DNA of 64,000 nucleotides from Arcobacter sp. LC1 (GTDB lineage Bacteria; Campylobacterota; Campylobacteria; Campylobacterales; Arcobacteraceae): NCBI GenBank assembly GCA_021378565.1, contig JAACJU010000002.1, positions 62,001 to 126,000 of the forward strand, read 5' to 3'. Shown piece by piece: positions 35,093 to 43,939 of this stretch (position 1 is its first letter; each line of letters starts with the position of its first letter). The notes under the pieces were generated by a model. It saw only the letters and a program-made list of their open reading frames with translations, ran no database searches and was not told where the DNA came from. The position numbers and the translations under genes were made by a program.

Positions 35093-36363
35093 TATTTTTT
35101 ACTTTGAGTCAAAGCATTACTATAAAACTAGCTGATGGTACTGTGATAAAATATAATGAAGAAAAAAATCAAAATGAAATATCCTCAGCTAATGTTTACT
35201 GTGCTTCATTTGATGAATTGCAAAGCATAAGAAACTTTTTAAAAAAGCGAAAAAAAAATAAAATAAAAATCATTCAAGAAGATTTAGTAAAAGCTTATAA
35301 AAGCTTTCCGAGAGAACTTGGAATAAAAAATAAAGAATATAATCTTTTAGATTCCAAAAATCTAATATTAAGATTTAGTGAAGACAAAAGCTTTTTTTTG
35401 AATGAAAAATTTCAAAATTTAAGCGAAGAGCTTACAAGCAAAAAAGAGGGTATTAAGGTTTTACTTTTTTCAGGTCTTGGAAGAAATATAGGCGAAATGG
35501 TTTCAGCCTTTCCTGCTTTAAAAATATTATTTTTTTATTTAAATAAAAAATATAAAGTGCTTTGTTTTGATATCTGCTTAGAAGCTAGTGATAATACTTT
35601 TTATTTTAGAGATAAGCAAATCCTAAGTACTCAAAATTATATAAGCGATATTTTCCCTATGGCGTGTTCTATGAAAAAAATTCTTGAATATGATTTTTAT
35701 TTTGATATGGGTTCTTTAAGTAAATTATCATTTTATAAAAGCTTGGGTTTTGTAGATGCTTATTTACACAAGTTTGGATTTGATTATAAAAAAATTCCAG
35801 ATAAATTTAAACAAAATGAAATAAATATTCCAAGCTATAAGCCTGAAAATCACTTAAAAGAATTACTTGAGAAAGAAAAAAAGTATTCAAAACTTTTGCT
35901 TTTTCATCCTTTTTCAGCTGAGGGTGCTAGGAGTATGTCTCAAGCTGGAGCTAACGCTTTGCTTAAAAAGCTTCTAAAACAAGATTTAGATTTTAAGATT
36001 TTTACTGTTTTAAATATTGGGGATTCTAAAGATAAAGATATTTTAAATCTAGAAAAATTTTCAAAAAGTGCTTTTGACTTTTTTTATTTAATTTCTCAAG
36101 CTGACGCTATTATTTGTGTGGATACTGCAACGTACCATATAGCTGAGGCTTTTTTGATTCCTAGTTTGGTATTTTTTACAGACAAAGACTATGAAAAAAG
36201 AATAAAATATTATAATTTTACTGAGCCATATTATTTAAAATCAAGTCTTAAAAATTTCGCTAGAACAGATTATGATGATGGAACTTTTATCTTAGCTAAG
36301 CTTAATATGTGGAAAAATATTAAGGTTAAGAAAATCTTAAATTTTTTGAGATTAAACACATAA
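35089..36363 (+). CDS. Glycosyltransferase family 9 (heptosyltransferase)-like protein
   Basis: 424 residues. The C-terminal half shows the GT9 pattern: LLFHPFSAEGARSMSQAGAN, a Rossmann-like middle, DAIICVDTATYHIAEAF and SLVFFTDKDYEKR. The N-terminal ~110 residues are a lysine-rich region that I do not recognise, while the segment VLLFSGLGRNIGEMVSAFPA matches the start of a GT9 fold. Such enzymes usually add sugars to LPS core. Its ATGA overlap with the U32 gene suggests translational coupling. Confidence 0.65.
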   Translation: MIFFTLSQSITIKLADGTVIKYNEEKNQNEISSANVYCASFDELQSIRNFLKKRKKNKIKIIQEDLVKAYKSFPRELGIKNKEYNLLDSKNLILRFSEDKSFFLNEKFQNLSEELTSKKEGIKVLLFSGLGRNIGEMVSAFPALKILFFYLNKKYKVLCFDICLEASDNTFYFRDKQILSTQNYISDIFPMACSMKKILEYDFYFDMGSLSKLSFYKSLGFVDAYLHKFGFDYKKIPDKFKQNEINIPSYKPENHLKELLEKEKKYSKLLLFHPFSAEGARSMSQAGANALLKKLLKQDLDFKIFTVLNIGDSKDKDILNLEKFSKSAFDFFYLISQADAIICVDTATYHIAEAFLIPSLVFFTDKDYEKRIKYYNFTEPYYLKSSLKNFARTDYDDGTFILAKLNMWKNIKVKKILNFLRLNT

Positions 36364-36458
36364 AAGATAATAAATAATTTAGTAAGATTTTGCTAAAATA
36401 GCACATAAAAAATATGCAAAATTGCGTAAAAGCTGTAAAGAAAAGTGGAGTTTGGTAT

Positions 36459-36833
36459 ATGAAATTTATTTCGCTCTTAACAAAAAAAGATTTAGATGAA
36501 GACAATATGAAAATATACAAAAAAATATTTGATAAATTTGGAGTACATTACCGCGTAGATATTTTAAAAGAAAATGAAGATAAAAATTTGACAGAATTTT
36601 TAGAAAATCTACAAAAAGAAGGCGTAGTTTTTTTTATAAAATATTTTGAGAAAAGTACAGATTTTGCAAATAAAATAAAAAATATTTTATTGAAACCACA
36701 AGTTTTTGGGGAAGATTTTAAGCCAAGAGATTGCGCTTATCTTGGCTTAGAGATTTTGGCATTAAATGACAAAGAACTTTACGCTATGCTTGAAGAAGAT
36801 AAAATACTTCAAAAACATGAATTAGAACTCTAA
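36459..36833 (+). CDS. PurE-like protein lacking catalytic motifs
   Basis: From the ATG at 36459 (GGAG 10 nt upstream) the protein is 124 residues: MKFISLLTKKDLDEDNMKIY and so on. Compared from memory with PurE (about 165 residues), the start MKF-S-, the KIFDKFGVHYRVDIL block (PurE: VFEKFGVKYEV) and the end AYLGLEILALNDKELYAMLE (PurE: AYLAMQILAINDNEL) correspond. The GSxSD and SAHR motifs and the glycine-rich catalytic loop are absent. In C. jejuni, purE lies between the U32 gene and glyQ, as this gene does. It is probably a degenerated or repurposed PurE. Confidence 0.6.
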   Translation: MKFISLLTKKDLDEDNMKIYKKIFDKFGVHYRVDILKENEDKNLTEFLENLQKEGVVFFIKYFEKSTDFANKIKNILLKPQVFGEDFKPRDCAYLGLEILALNDKELYAMLEEDKILQKHELEL

Positions 36834-36852
36834 AATACTTTAAAGGAAAAAA

Positions 36853-37728
36853 ATGCTTACTTTCAGCGACTTGCTACTTAAACTTCAACTTTATTGGCAA
36901 AAACAAGGTTGCAGTATAATCCAGCCTTATGATATACCCTCAGGCGCTGGAACTTTTCATCCTGCTACGATATTGCGAAGTTTAGATGAAAAGCCTTGGA
37001 GTGTTGCTTATGTTGCTCCTTCAAGGCGTCCAAGTGATGGAAGGTATGGACAAAATCCAAACAGACTTGGAGCGTATTATCAGTTTCAAGTGCTTATCAA
37101 GCCAAGTCCTAAAAATATTCAAGATTTATATTTAAAGTCTTTGGAATATTTAGGACTTGATTTATCTAAGCATGATATTCGTTTTGTTGAAGATAATTGG
37201 GAATCTCCAACTTTAGGAGCTTGGGGGCTTGGTTGGGAAGTTTGGCTTGATGGTATGGAAATCACGCAATTTACTTATTTTCAACAAGTTGGAGGCATAG
37301 CTTGTTCACAAATCGCAGTTGAATTAGCTTATGGAACTGAAAGACTTGCTATGTATTTACAAGGTGTTGATAGCGTTTACGATATTGTTTGGAATGAAAA
37401 TGAAAATGGCTCAAATACTTATGGCGATGTTCATAAGCAAGGAGAATATGAATTTTCAAAATACAATTTTGAGATTGCAGATACTAAAATACTTTTTAGG
37501 CATTTTGATGATGCTTGCACGGAGAGTAAAAATTGTGTTAAAGCTGGGCTTTGCTTGCCTGCTTATGATGAGTGTATGAAAGCTAGTCATATTTTCAATA
37601 CGCTTGATGCAAGAAAAGCTATATCAGTTACGCAAAGACAAAATTATATTTTAAAAATAAGAGAATTAGCTTGTGCTTGTGCTAAACTTTATAAAGAAGG
37701 CAAAAGCATAAATAAAAGTACAGAATAA
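36853..37728 (+). CDS. glyQ: Glycyl-tRNA synthetase alpha subunit
   Basis: 291 residues. Class II synthetase with [52 protein letters not shown] and [20 protein letters not shown]. The beta subunit glyS is not in the window. RBS AAAGGAAAAAA. Confidence 0.97.
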   Translation: MLTFSDLLLKLQLYWQKQGCSIIQPYDIPSGAGTFHPATILRSLDEKPWSVAYVAPSRRPSDGRYGQNPNRLGAYYQFQVLIKPSPKNIQDLYLKSLEYLGLDLSKHDIRFVEDNWESPTLGAWGLGWEVWLDGMEITQFTYFQQVGGIACSQIAVELAYGTERLAMYLQGVDSVYDIVWNENENGSNTYGDVHKQGEYEFSKYNFEIADTKILFRHFDDACTESKNCVKAGLCLPAYDECMKASHIFNTLDARKAISVTQRQNYILKIRELACACAKLYKEGKSINKSTE

Positions 37729-37769
37729 AAATATGGAGCAAAATTATAGAAAAAGGGATTTAGCAAAAA

Positions 37770-38516
37770 ATGAAAGTAAGTGAAATTTATGAATATTTAA
37801 ATAAATTATCTCCTTTTGATACCCAAGAAGAGTGGGATAACTCAGGTCTAAATCTTGGCTCTTTTGATGATGAGTTTAATAAAGTTTATATTTCTTTGGA
37901 TTTAGATTTAGACTTAGTTCGAGATTTAAGTGATAATTCTTTGGTTTTACTTCATCATCCTTTGATTTTCAAGCCTTTAAAAAGCATAAATTATGATTCT
38001 TATTCTACTAAGATTTTAAAAGAGTTAATAAGAAAAAATATAAGTTTAATAGCCTTGCATACACACTTTGATTTAAGCCATTTAAATGCTTATGTTTTTG
38101 GCGAAGTTTTGGGATTAAAAAGCTATAAAAAAGATGATTTTTTACTTTATGCAAAAACTGATAAATCAAATGAAGACTTTGATAAATTTTATCAAAAAGT
38201 AATAAAAGCGCTAGATTTAGAGCAAAGCCCTTTTGTAAAATGTAAAGAAAAGATAAAAAATATAGCATTTTGCACAGGTGCAGGAATGAGCCTTTTGCCC
38301 AAAGTTCAAGCTGATTGTTTTTTAACTGGAGATATAAAATATCATGAAGCTATGGAGGCAAAGGCAAGAGGAATTAGCTTAATTGATATAAAACACTATG
38401 AGAGTGAAAAGTATTTTAGTCCCTTGTTATTTGGTCTTTTAGAAAAATATTTGAAAAAAAATAAATTAAAAGCTATAATGACAAATTCGAAAAATCCATT
38501 TATGTACAAAATTTAA
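37770..38516 (+). CDS. NIF3/YbgI-family metal-binding protein
   Basis: 248 residues with EEWDNSGLNLGS, LVLLHHPLIFKPLKSI and ALHTHFDLSHLNAYVFGEVL near the N-terminus, and AFCTGAGMSLLPKVQADCFLTGD plus KHYESEKYFSPLL near the end. These provide the His/Asp/Glu di-metal ligands of the family (GTP cyclohydrolase-like fold). Conserved neighbour of glyQ and of the zinc-ribbon gene; function unsettled. Confidence 0.92.
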   Translation: MKVSEIYEYLNKLSPFDTQEEWDNSGLNLGSFDDEFNKVYISLDLDLDLVRDLSDNSLVLLHHPLIFKPLKSINYDSYSTKILKELIRKNISLIALHTHFDLSHLNAYVFGEVLGLKSYKKDDFLLYAKTDKSNEDFDKFYQKVIKALDLEQSPFVKCKEKIKNIAFCTGAGMSLLPKVQADCFLTGDIKYHEAMEAKARGISLIDIKHYESEKYFSPLLFGLLEKYLKKNKLKAIMTNSKNPFMYKI

Positions 38517-38525
38517 GGAGAAGGT

Positions 38526-39245
38526 TTGAACAAATACCTAGAACAAATTATTGAGCTATCTGATTATGACAAAGAAATCGGTGTTTTTGAGCCAAAAATA
38601 GAAGAACAAAAAGCAAAACTTGAAGTTTTTTTATCTTCAGCAAATGAGCTAAAATCTAAAATTGAAGAAATAAATACTCAAATGGAAGCAATTAAGACAA
38701 AAAAGTCAAAAGCAAATATCCATTTAGGTGAATTAAAAGACAAATTAGATGATGCAGCAAAAAAATATTCAGAAGTAAACAATGAAAAAGAATTGAAAGC
38801 CTTGCAGATTCAAGAAGAAGTAGCTAAAGACCAAATAGCTTTTGCTAATGAAGAGCTAAATCGCTTTGATAAAAGTTTTGAGATAAAAGAGGAAGAGTTA
38901 AAAGAAGTACAAGAGCATTTAGATAAAGAAGAAGAAGACATAAAAGAAATTCAAATAGCTGTTGATGAAAAAATCGAAGAATTAAATAAACAAAGACATG
39001 AGGTTGATATTCAAAGAGCTAAACTTTTAGAAGTAATTGATGGCAAAATCCTTACTTTTTATCAAAAAATCAAAAGATGGGCTGGGCAAAGCGCTGTTGT
39101 TGAAGTCAAAAAACAAGCTTGTTATGGATGTTATATGAAAATAAATGATAAAATTTTTCTTGAAGTAAAAAAAGCAGAAGAGATTGCAACTTGTCCGCAT
39201 TGTGGTAGAATTTTATATGTAAAAGCTGAATCTGAAGAAAAATAA
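38526..39245 (+). CDS. Coiled-coil zinc-ribbon protein, HP0958/FlgZ type
   Basis: 239 residues from a TTG start. Residues 1-170 are a long antiparallel coiled coil rich in K and E. The C-terminus carries a C4 zinc ribbon: CYGCYMKIN and CPHCGRILYVK. The H. pylori homologue HP0958 stabilises RpoN and affects flagellin mRNA, and it lies between the NIF3 and waaA genes as here. A flagellar role is therefore likely. Confidence 0.88.
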   Translation: MNKYLEQIIELSDYDKEIGVFEPKIEEQKAKLEVFLSSANELKSKIEEINTQMEAIKTKKSKANIHLGELKDKLDDAAKKYSEVNNEKELKALQIQEEVAKDQIAFANEELNRFDKSFEIKEEELKEVQEHLDKEEEDIKEIQIAVDEKIEELNKQRHEVDIQRAKLLEVIDGKILTFYQKIKRWAGQSAVVEVKKQACYGCYMKINDKIFLEVKKAEEIATCPHCGRILYVKAESEEK

Positions 39246-39246
39246 T

Positions 39247-40407
39247 TTGTTTGTTTTTGCATTTTTTTATTTTCTTCTTGCGATTTTACTTTATATTTTA
39301 GCACTTCCCTTTGTTTTTTATAAGCTAAAAACTCCTAAATACAAGAATGCATTAAAAGCAAGATTTTTTTTAAAAAACAATCCTCCTTTTGAGGAGAATA
39401 AAATAACTTTTCATGCCTGTTCTTTAGGCGAGGTTAAGTCCTTAGAGCCTTTTGTTTCTTATTATGGAGCTAAAGAGGTAAACATAAGTACAATCACAAA
39501 CACAGGCTTTAAAGAAGCTAATAAGCTAAGTAAAAATACAAGATACTTGCCTTTTGAAGTTTTGATTCCTTTTTGGCTTAAAAAATCTAAGGTTTTGGTA
39601 GTTCTTGAAGCAGAATTGTGGTTTATGCTTTTTTTTATAGCTAAAAGACAAAATACTAAAACCATTTTAATAAATGCAAGAATTAGCGATAAATCTTACA
39701 AATCCTATAAAAGATTTTCATGGGTATATAAAAAAATATTTTCAAATATCGATGTAGTTTTTGCTCAAAGCCAAAAAGACAAAGAAAGGCTAGTAGAATT
39801 AGGCGCAAAAAATATCAAAGTTTGTGGAAATATAAAAACAGTTATGAAAATAGAGCAAACCAAGATATACAAAAAACCAAATTCAAGACTTTTAGTTGCG
39901 GCATCTACACATAAAAATGAAGAAAAACTTATTTTAGATGCATACGACAAAAGCTTTGGAAATTTGATATTAGCTCCAAGACATCCTGAAAGATTTAGCG
40001 AAGTTGAAAAACTTGCTAAAGAATATGCCAAAAAAAATAATCTTAGTTTTTCTTTCTTTTCAAAAAGAAAAGATTTTGAAGCGAATATTACCTTGCTTGA
40101 TAAGATAGGTGAGCTTGTGAATGTTTACGCTATTAGTGATGTAGTTATTCTAGGTGGTGCATTTGAGCCAATTGGTGGACATAATCCACTTGAGCCTGCA
40201 AAATTTAACAATATTGTTTTGAGTGGAAAAAATATTTTTAATCAAAAAGCACTTTTTTCTTGTCTTGAAAATTATTTCCTGATAGAGCCTAAAGACTTAA
40301 AAAGAAATTTAGAAAAAATAAAAGAATCAAAAAATATGAAAAATACAAAAATAAAAAATATAGGAAGTATAAAACCTATAATTGGAGAAATTAATGGAGA
40401 AGATTAA
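39247..40407 (+). CDS. waaA: 3-deoxy-D-manno-octulosonic acid (Kdo) transferase
   Basis: 386 residues from TTG, with an N-terminal membrane anchor (residues 1-25). GT30 marks: HACSLGEVKSLEPFV, FEVLIPFWLKKSKVLVVLEA ELW, RISDKSYKSYKRFSW, VFAQSQKDKERL, LVAASTHKNEE, APRHPERF and VVILGGAFEPIGGHNPLEPA. Adds Kdo to lipid A precursors. The catalytic Glu in ACSLGE is present. Confidence 0.94.
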   Translation: MFVFAFFYFLLAILLYILALPFVFYKLKTPKYKNALKARFFLKNNPPFEENKITFHACSLGEVKSLEPFVSYYGAKEVNISTITNTGFKEANKLSKNTRYLPFEVLIPFWLKKSKVLVVLEAELWFMLFFIAKRQNTKTILINARISDKSYKSYKRFSWVYKKIFSNIDVVFAQSQKDKERLVELGAKNIKVCGNIKTVMKIEQTKIYKKPNSRLLVAASTHKNEEKLILDAYDKSFGNLILAPRHPERFSEVEKLAKEYAKKNNLSFSFFSKRKDFEANITLLDKIGELVNVYAISDVVILGGAFEPIGGHNPLEPAKFNNIVLSGKNIFNQKALFSCLENYFLIEPKDLKRNLEKIKESKNMKNTKIKNIGSIKPIIGEINGED

Positions 40408-41140
40408 AGCATACAAACTTTTAGCCTTGCAAGAAGGGATTTCAAATTCTAAGGCAAAAGACTTGATTGACAAAGGACTTGTAACCTTAGAAGGTAGAAA
40501 AGTTGTAATTGCTAGGGCTGAGGTATCGCCTGAGCTTACTTTTAAAGTCAAAAAACTTGAAAAAATAGAGGTTATATTTGAAGATGAAGATATTTTAGCT
40601 GTATCAAAACCTGCCTTTTTAGATTCAAGCGAAGTTGAACGAGTTTTTAAAGATGCTATTTTATTAAATCGCCTTGATAAGCAAACAAGCGGGGTTATGT
40701 TACTAGCTAAAAATGAAGAATTTAGACTAAAAGCCATAGAAGAATATAGAAGTAATAGAGTTTATAAAGAATATCTTGCGATTGTTGAGGGAAAAGTAAT
40801 TGATGAGCTTGTTATTGATAAACCAATTTCAACTTCAAAACAAAACAATAAAGCATATTCAAAAATAGATTTTAAAAAAGGCAAGAGTGCGAAAACAACT
40901 GTTTTTCCTATGCTTATAGAAGGTAGAAAATCAAAAATAAGATTAGTGATAGAAAATGGAAGAACTCACCAAATAAGAGTACATTTAAAGTCAGCAAATT
41001 TGCCCGTAATTGGCGATGAACTTTATGGAAAATCTAGTCAGACTGTTGCTAGAATGCTTTTGCACTCTCATATTACTCGCATTTTATCGTATGAATTTAT
41101 TGCAAAAGAGCCAAAAGATTTTAGAGTTTTTGGTTTTTAA
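40394..41140 (+). CDS. RluA-family 23S rRNA/tRNA pseudouridine synthase
   Basis: 249 residues from the ATG at 40394, which overlaps waaA by 14 bp and has GGAG upstream. S4-like domain at residues 1-60. The catalytic motif is LNRLDKQTSGVMLLAKNEE with the active-site Asp in RLDK; ENGRTHQIRVHLKS and GDELYGK follow. Target uridine not predictable. Confidence 0.9.
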   Translation: MEKIKAYKLLALQEGISNSKAKDLIDKGLVTLEGRKVVIARAEVSPELTFKVKKLEKIEVIFEDEDILAVSKPAFLDSSEVERVFKDAILLNRLDKQTSGVMLLAKNEEFRLKAIEEYRSNRVYKEYLAIVEGKVIDELVIDKPISTSKQNNKAYSKIDFKKGKSAKTTVFPMLIEGRKSKIRLVIENGRTHQIRVHLKSANLPVIGDELYGKSSQTVARMLLHSHITRILSYEFIAKEPKDFRVFGF

Positions 41141-41352
41141 CTTGAATTATATTTTTAGCTTTCATTTTTCAGCAAAAAACATTGTTTAATAATATTTAGC
41201 TTAAAATGAAATAGCCTATATATTTTTTTGTTTCTTAAAATAAGCTAAAATTGGCTTATACTCCTTATTTCTTCTAGTATTAAAATGAATATTTTAATGA
41301 AAATTTAAGCAAAAATAAATCAAAATTAATAGGCTTTGAAGTTAAATTCAAA

Positions 41353-41358
41353 TATAAT
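41353..41358 (+). promoter_or_regulatory. Putative -10 box upstream of ffh
   Basis: TATAAT lies 27 bp before the ffh ATG, preceded by AT-rich sequence in the 244-bp gap after the pseudouridine synthase gene. No -35 box is evident, which is common for the main sigma factor in this group. The rest of the gap holds no gene. Confidence 0.5.
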
Positions 41359-41384
41359 TTACAAATTTTATTCTCGGAGTACAG

Positions 41385-42743
41385 ATGTTTGAGGTATTAA
41401 GTGATTCATTTAAAACTACTATAAACAAAATAAGATTTAAAGATGATGCAAATGCACTTAAAAGAGCTTTGGGCGAGCTAAAAAAAACTCTTTTAAAAGC
41501 TGATGTTCATCATAAAACCACTAAAGAATTGCTAAATAAAGTTGAACTTGATACAAAACAAAAAGGAATTGGACAAGGAAGCTTTTTATTAGCTTTAAAA
41601 AATAGCTTAACAGATATTTTGACAAGTGTGGGAAATCAAGGTTTTGTTTATTCAAATAAGCCTCCTACGGTTATTTTAATGACTGGTTTACAAGGAAGTG
41701 GAAAAACTACAACTTGTGCAAAACTAGCTAATTATTTGAAACTAAGAAATAAAAAAGTCTTACTTTGTGCGGCTGATTTGCAAAGATTAGCAGCAGTTGA
41801 GCAATTAAAACAATTAGCAAGTTCTATCGAAGTTGAAATATATTTTGATGAAAAAGAAAAAAATCCAGTCAAGATAGCACTTGAAGCAAAAAAACTTGCA
41901 AAAAAAGAGCAGTTTGATGTGCTAATAGTCGATACTGCTGGAAGACTTGCGATTGATGATGAGCTAATGGGTGAACTAAGTGGCTTAAAGAAAAAGCTAG
42001 ACCCTGATGAGGTTTTTTATGTGGCTGATTCTTTATCTGGGCATGACGCTACACGAACTGCAAGCACCTTTAAAGAAAAAATAGGTATAGATGGAGTAAT
42101 TTTAACTAAGTATGACGGAGATGTTAAGGGTGGAGTAGCTTTATCAATTGCCAGTCAAGTCGGAGTTCCTTTGAGATTTTTAGGAACTGGCGAAAAGATG
42201 CCTGATTTGGAAGTCTTTATTCCTGAGCGAATCGTATCTAGACTTATGGGTGAGGGTGATATTGAAGGTTTGGCTGAGAAAACTTCGCTTATAATGGACG
42301 AGAAAAAAAGCAAAGAAATAGCTAAAAAAATCAAAAAAGGGCAATTTAATTTTAACGATTTTTTAGAACAGCTTAATATGATGAAAAAATTAGGAAGTAT
42401 GAAAAATTTGATTTCTATGGTTCCAGGACTTTCACAAATGGCTGGTGGTATTAAAGATATGGATTTAGAAAACTCTGTTGAAATTGTTAGAATAAAAGCT
42501 ATGATTTCATCTATGACACCAAAAGAAAGAGACAATCCTGAGCTTATGAATCTCTCAAGAAAAAGAAGAATATCAAGCGGAGCAGGGCTTAATGAAATTC
42601 AAGTTAATAAGATTATAAAGCAGTTTAAAAACGCCGCTAAGATGGCAAAAAAACTATCAGGCAAGGGCGGAATGAAAGGGCTTAGTAATATGATGAGTCA
42701 AATGCAAGGAGCTGGTGGCTTACCTAAGGGTTTAGGTAGGTAG
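41385..42743 (+). CDS. ffh: Signal recognition particle protein Ffh
   Basis: 452-residue GTPase. N domain, then G domain with GLQGSGKTTTCAKLAN, DTAGR, and TKYDGDVKGG. The M domain is methionine-rich with the RNA-binding RKRRISSGAG and a tail GGMKGLSNMMSQMQGAGGLP. Targets nascent membrane proteins to the translocon. AGATG start after a CGGAG site. Confidence 0.97.
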   Translation: MFEVLSDSFKTTINKIRFKDDANALKRALGELKKTLLKADVHHKTTKELLNKVELDTKQKGIGQGSFLLALKNSLTDILTSVGNQGFVYSNKPPTVILMTGLQGSGKTTTCAKLANYLKLRNKKVLLCAADLQRLAAVEQLKQLASSIEVEIYFDEKEKNPVKIALEAKKLAKKEQFDVLIVDTAGRLAIDDELMGELSGLKKKLDPDEVFYVADSLSGHDATRTASTFKEKIGIDGVILTKYDGDVKGGVALSIASQVGVPLRFLGTGEKMPDLEVFIPERIVSRLMGEGDIEGLAEKTSLIMDEKKSKEIAKKIKKGQFNFNDFLEQLNMMKKLGSMKNLISMVPGLSQMAGGIKDMDLENSVEIVRIKAMISSMTPKERDNPELMNLSRKRRISSGAGLNEIQVNKIIKQFKNAAKMAKKLSGKGGMKGLSNMMSQMQGAGGLPKGLGR

Positions 42744-42750
42744 ATTAAAC

Positions 42751-42798
42751 TTAGTACATAGCTTTATGTTTTAGAAAGAATGCAAAGCTATGTACTAA
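42751..42798 (+). terminator. 15-bp perfect inverted repeat between ffh and rpsP
   Basis: TTAGTACATAGCTTT (42751-42765) is the exact complement of AAAGCTATGTACTAA (42784-42798), with an 18-nt loop. It is followed by AAAAAATTTTAGGAG, so it lies immediately before the rpsP ribosome site. It could terminate ffh transcripts or act as the rpsP leader; the weak T run makes the second equally likely. Confidence 0.55.
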
Positions 42799-42817
42799 AA
42801 AATTTTAGGAGAAGATA

Positions 42818-43048
42818 ATGACAGTAATTAGATTGACAAGAATGGGAAGAAATAAAAAACCTTTTTATAGAATAGTTGTAACTGATAGCAGAAAAAGAAG
42901 AGATAGTGGATGGATAGAATCAATTGGTTATTACAATCCTGTATCTGTGCCAAAAGTAATGAAGATTGATGAAGAGAGATATAATTATTGGCTAGGTGTT
43001 GGCGCAAAACCTAGTGAGAGAATTAAAAAGCTAGTAGCTAAAAAATAA
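42818..43048 (+). CDS. rpsP: 30S ribosomal protein S16
   Basis: 76 residues: [20 protein letters not shown], the usual beginning, and [10 protein letters not shown], the conserved core. Preceded by AGGAGAAG. Confidence 0.97.
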   Translation: MTVIRLTRMGRNKKPFYRIVVTDSRKRRDSGWIESIGYYNPVSVPKVMKIDEERYNYWLGVGAKPSERIKKLVAKK

Positions 43049-43052
43049 TCAA

Positions 43053-43295
43053 ATGATTGAAAACTTCATACTAACTTATGCAAAGCTTGTGGTGGCCTAT
43101 CCGCAAGACTTAAAAATACAAGTAGATGAAGTGGATGAAAGCTTTGCACAGATTACTGTTTTTGCTAATAGTGATGATGTAGGAAAGCTAATAGGCAAAA
43201 ATGGAAATATGATAAACTCTATTAAAACTTTGATAAATGGTTGCAAGGCGAAAACTGGAAAGTCTTATAAAATACAAGTAAAAGCACTTGAATAA
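43053..43295 (+). CDS. khpA: KH-domain RNA-binding protein KhpA
   Basis: 80 residues with one KH domain centred on the GKNGNMINSIKTLING loop (variant VGKLIGKNG). Lies between rpsP and rimM as in most bacteria; it may assist ribosome assembly. Its stop overlaps rimM. Confidence 0.93.
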   Translation: MIENFILTYAKLVVAYPQDLKIQVDEVDESFAQITVFANSDDVGKLIGKNGNMINSIKTLINGCKAKTGKSYKIQVKALE

Positions 43296-43827
43296 AAACT
43301 CCGAAGAAAAGCTGTGTATTGCTAAATTTGGAAGGTGTGTTGGACTTGATGGATATTTAAAACTTAATATTTTTTCAGATTTTCCTGAGCAGTTTAAAAA
43401 AGACGCCATTTTTTTCTTAAATGATGGCGAAAAAATAACTATTCAAACTTACAAAAAAGATAGAAATATCGTAAAATGCCTTGAAGCACCCACCTTGGGC
43501 GAAGCTAAAAAACTTGTAAATAAAGAACTTTACACTTCAAAAGAGTCAAGCAAAAAACTTATAAAGCTAAAAAAAAATCAATATTTTTGGTTTGATATTA
43601 TTGGGCTTGTTGTGCAAGAAGAGGGCGAAATATTAGGCACAGTTAAAGATGTAGCTAGGTATCCTTTGGGTGATTATTTAGAAGTTGCGAGCCAAAAAGA
43701 GCTAGTAAAAAAAGACTTAGCAAAAGTTTTTTTGATACCTTATAATGATACTTATATTATAGATGTTGATTTAGAAAAAAAGCTAATTAGAGTGCAAAAA
43801 GCCAAAGAGATTTTAGAAAATTCTTAG
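43288..43827 (+). CDS. rimM: 16S rRNA processing protein RimM
   Basis: 179 residues from a TTG that overlaps khpA by 8 bp. The N-terminal domain (CIAKFGRCVGLDGYLKL) and C-terminal PRC-barrel (YFWFDIIGLVVQEEGEILGT ... VFLIPYNDTYI) are both present. In related genomes trmD and rplS follow; here the accessory island starts instead. Confidence 0.93.
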   Translation: MNKNSEEKLCIAKFGRCVGLDGYLKLNIFSDFPEQFKKDAIFFLNDGEKITIQTYKKDRNIVKCLEAPTLGEAKKLVNKELYTSKESSKKLIKLKKNQYFWFDIIGLVVQEEGEILGTVKDVARYPLGDYLEVASQKELVKKDLAKVFLIPYNDTYIIDVDLEKKLIRVQKAKEILENS

Positions 43828-43939
43828 GGCTTATTTACTTTTTTACTTACTTAGATTGGTTTTATTTTTTTAATTTTTTTCAAATAAATACAAATAAATT
43901 TTAGTTTTTTTGATAAAATCTATTTGTATAAAAAATAAT

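Noticed and set aside
37733-37783. 16-codon upstream frame before the NIF3 gene
   Set aside because: Too short, no clear ribosome site, and likely a chance ATG.
41141-41384. Possible small RNA or gene in the spacer before ffh
   Set aside because: Only AT-rich sequence with weak imperfect repeats and one -10 box; nothing specific.
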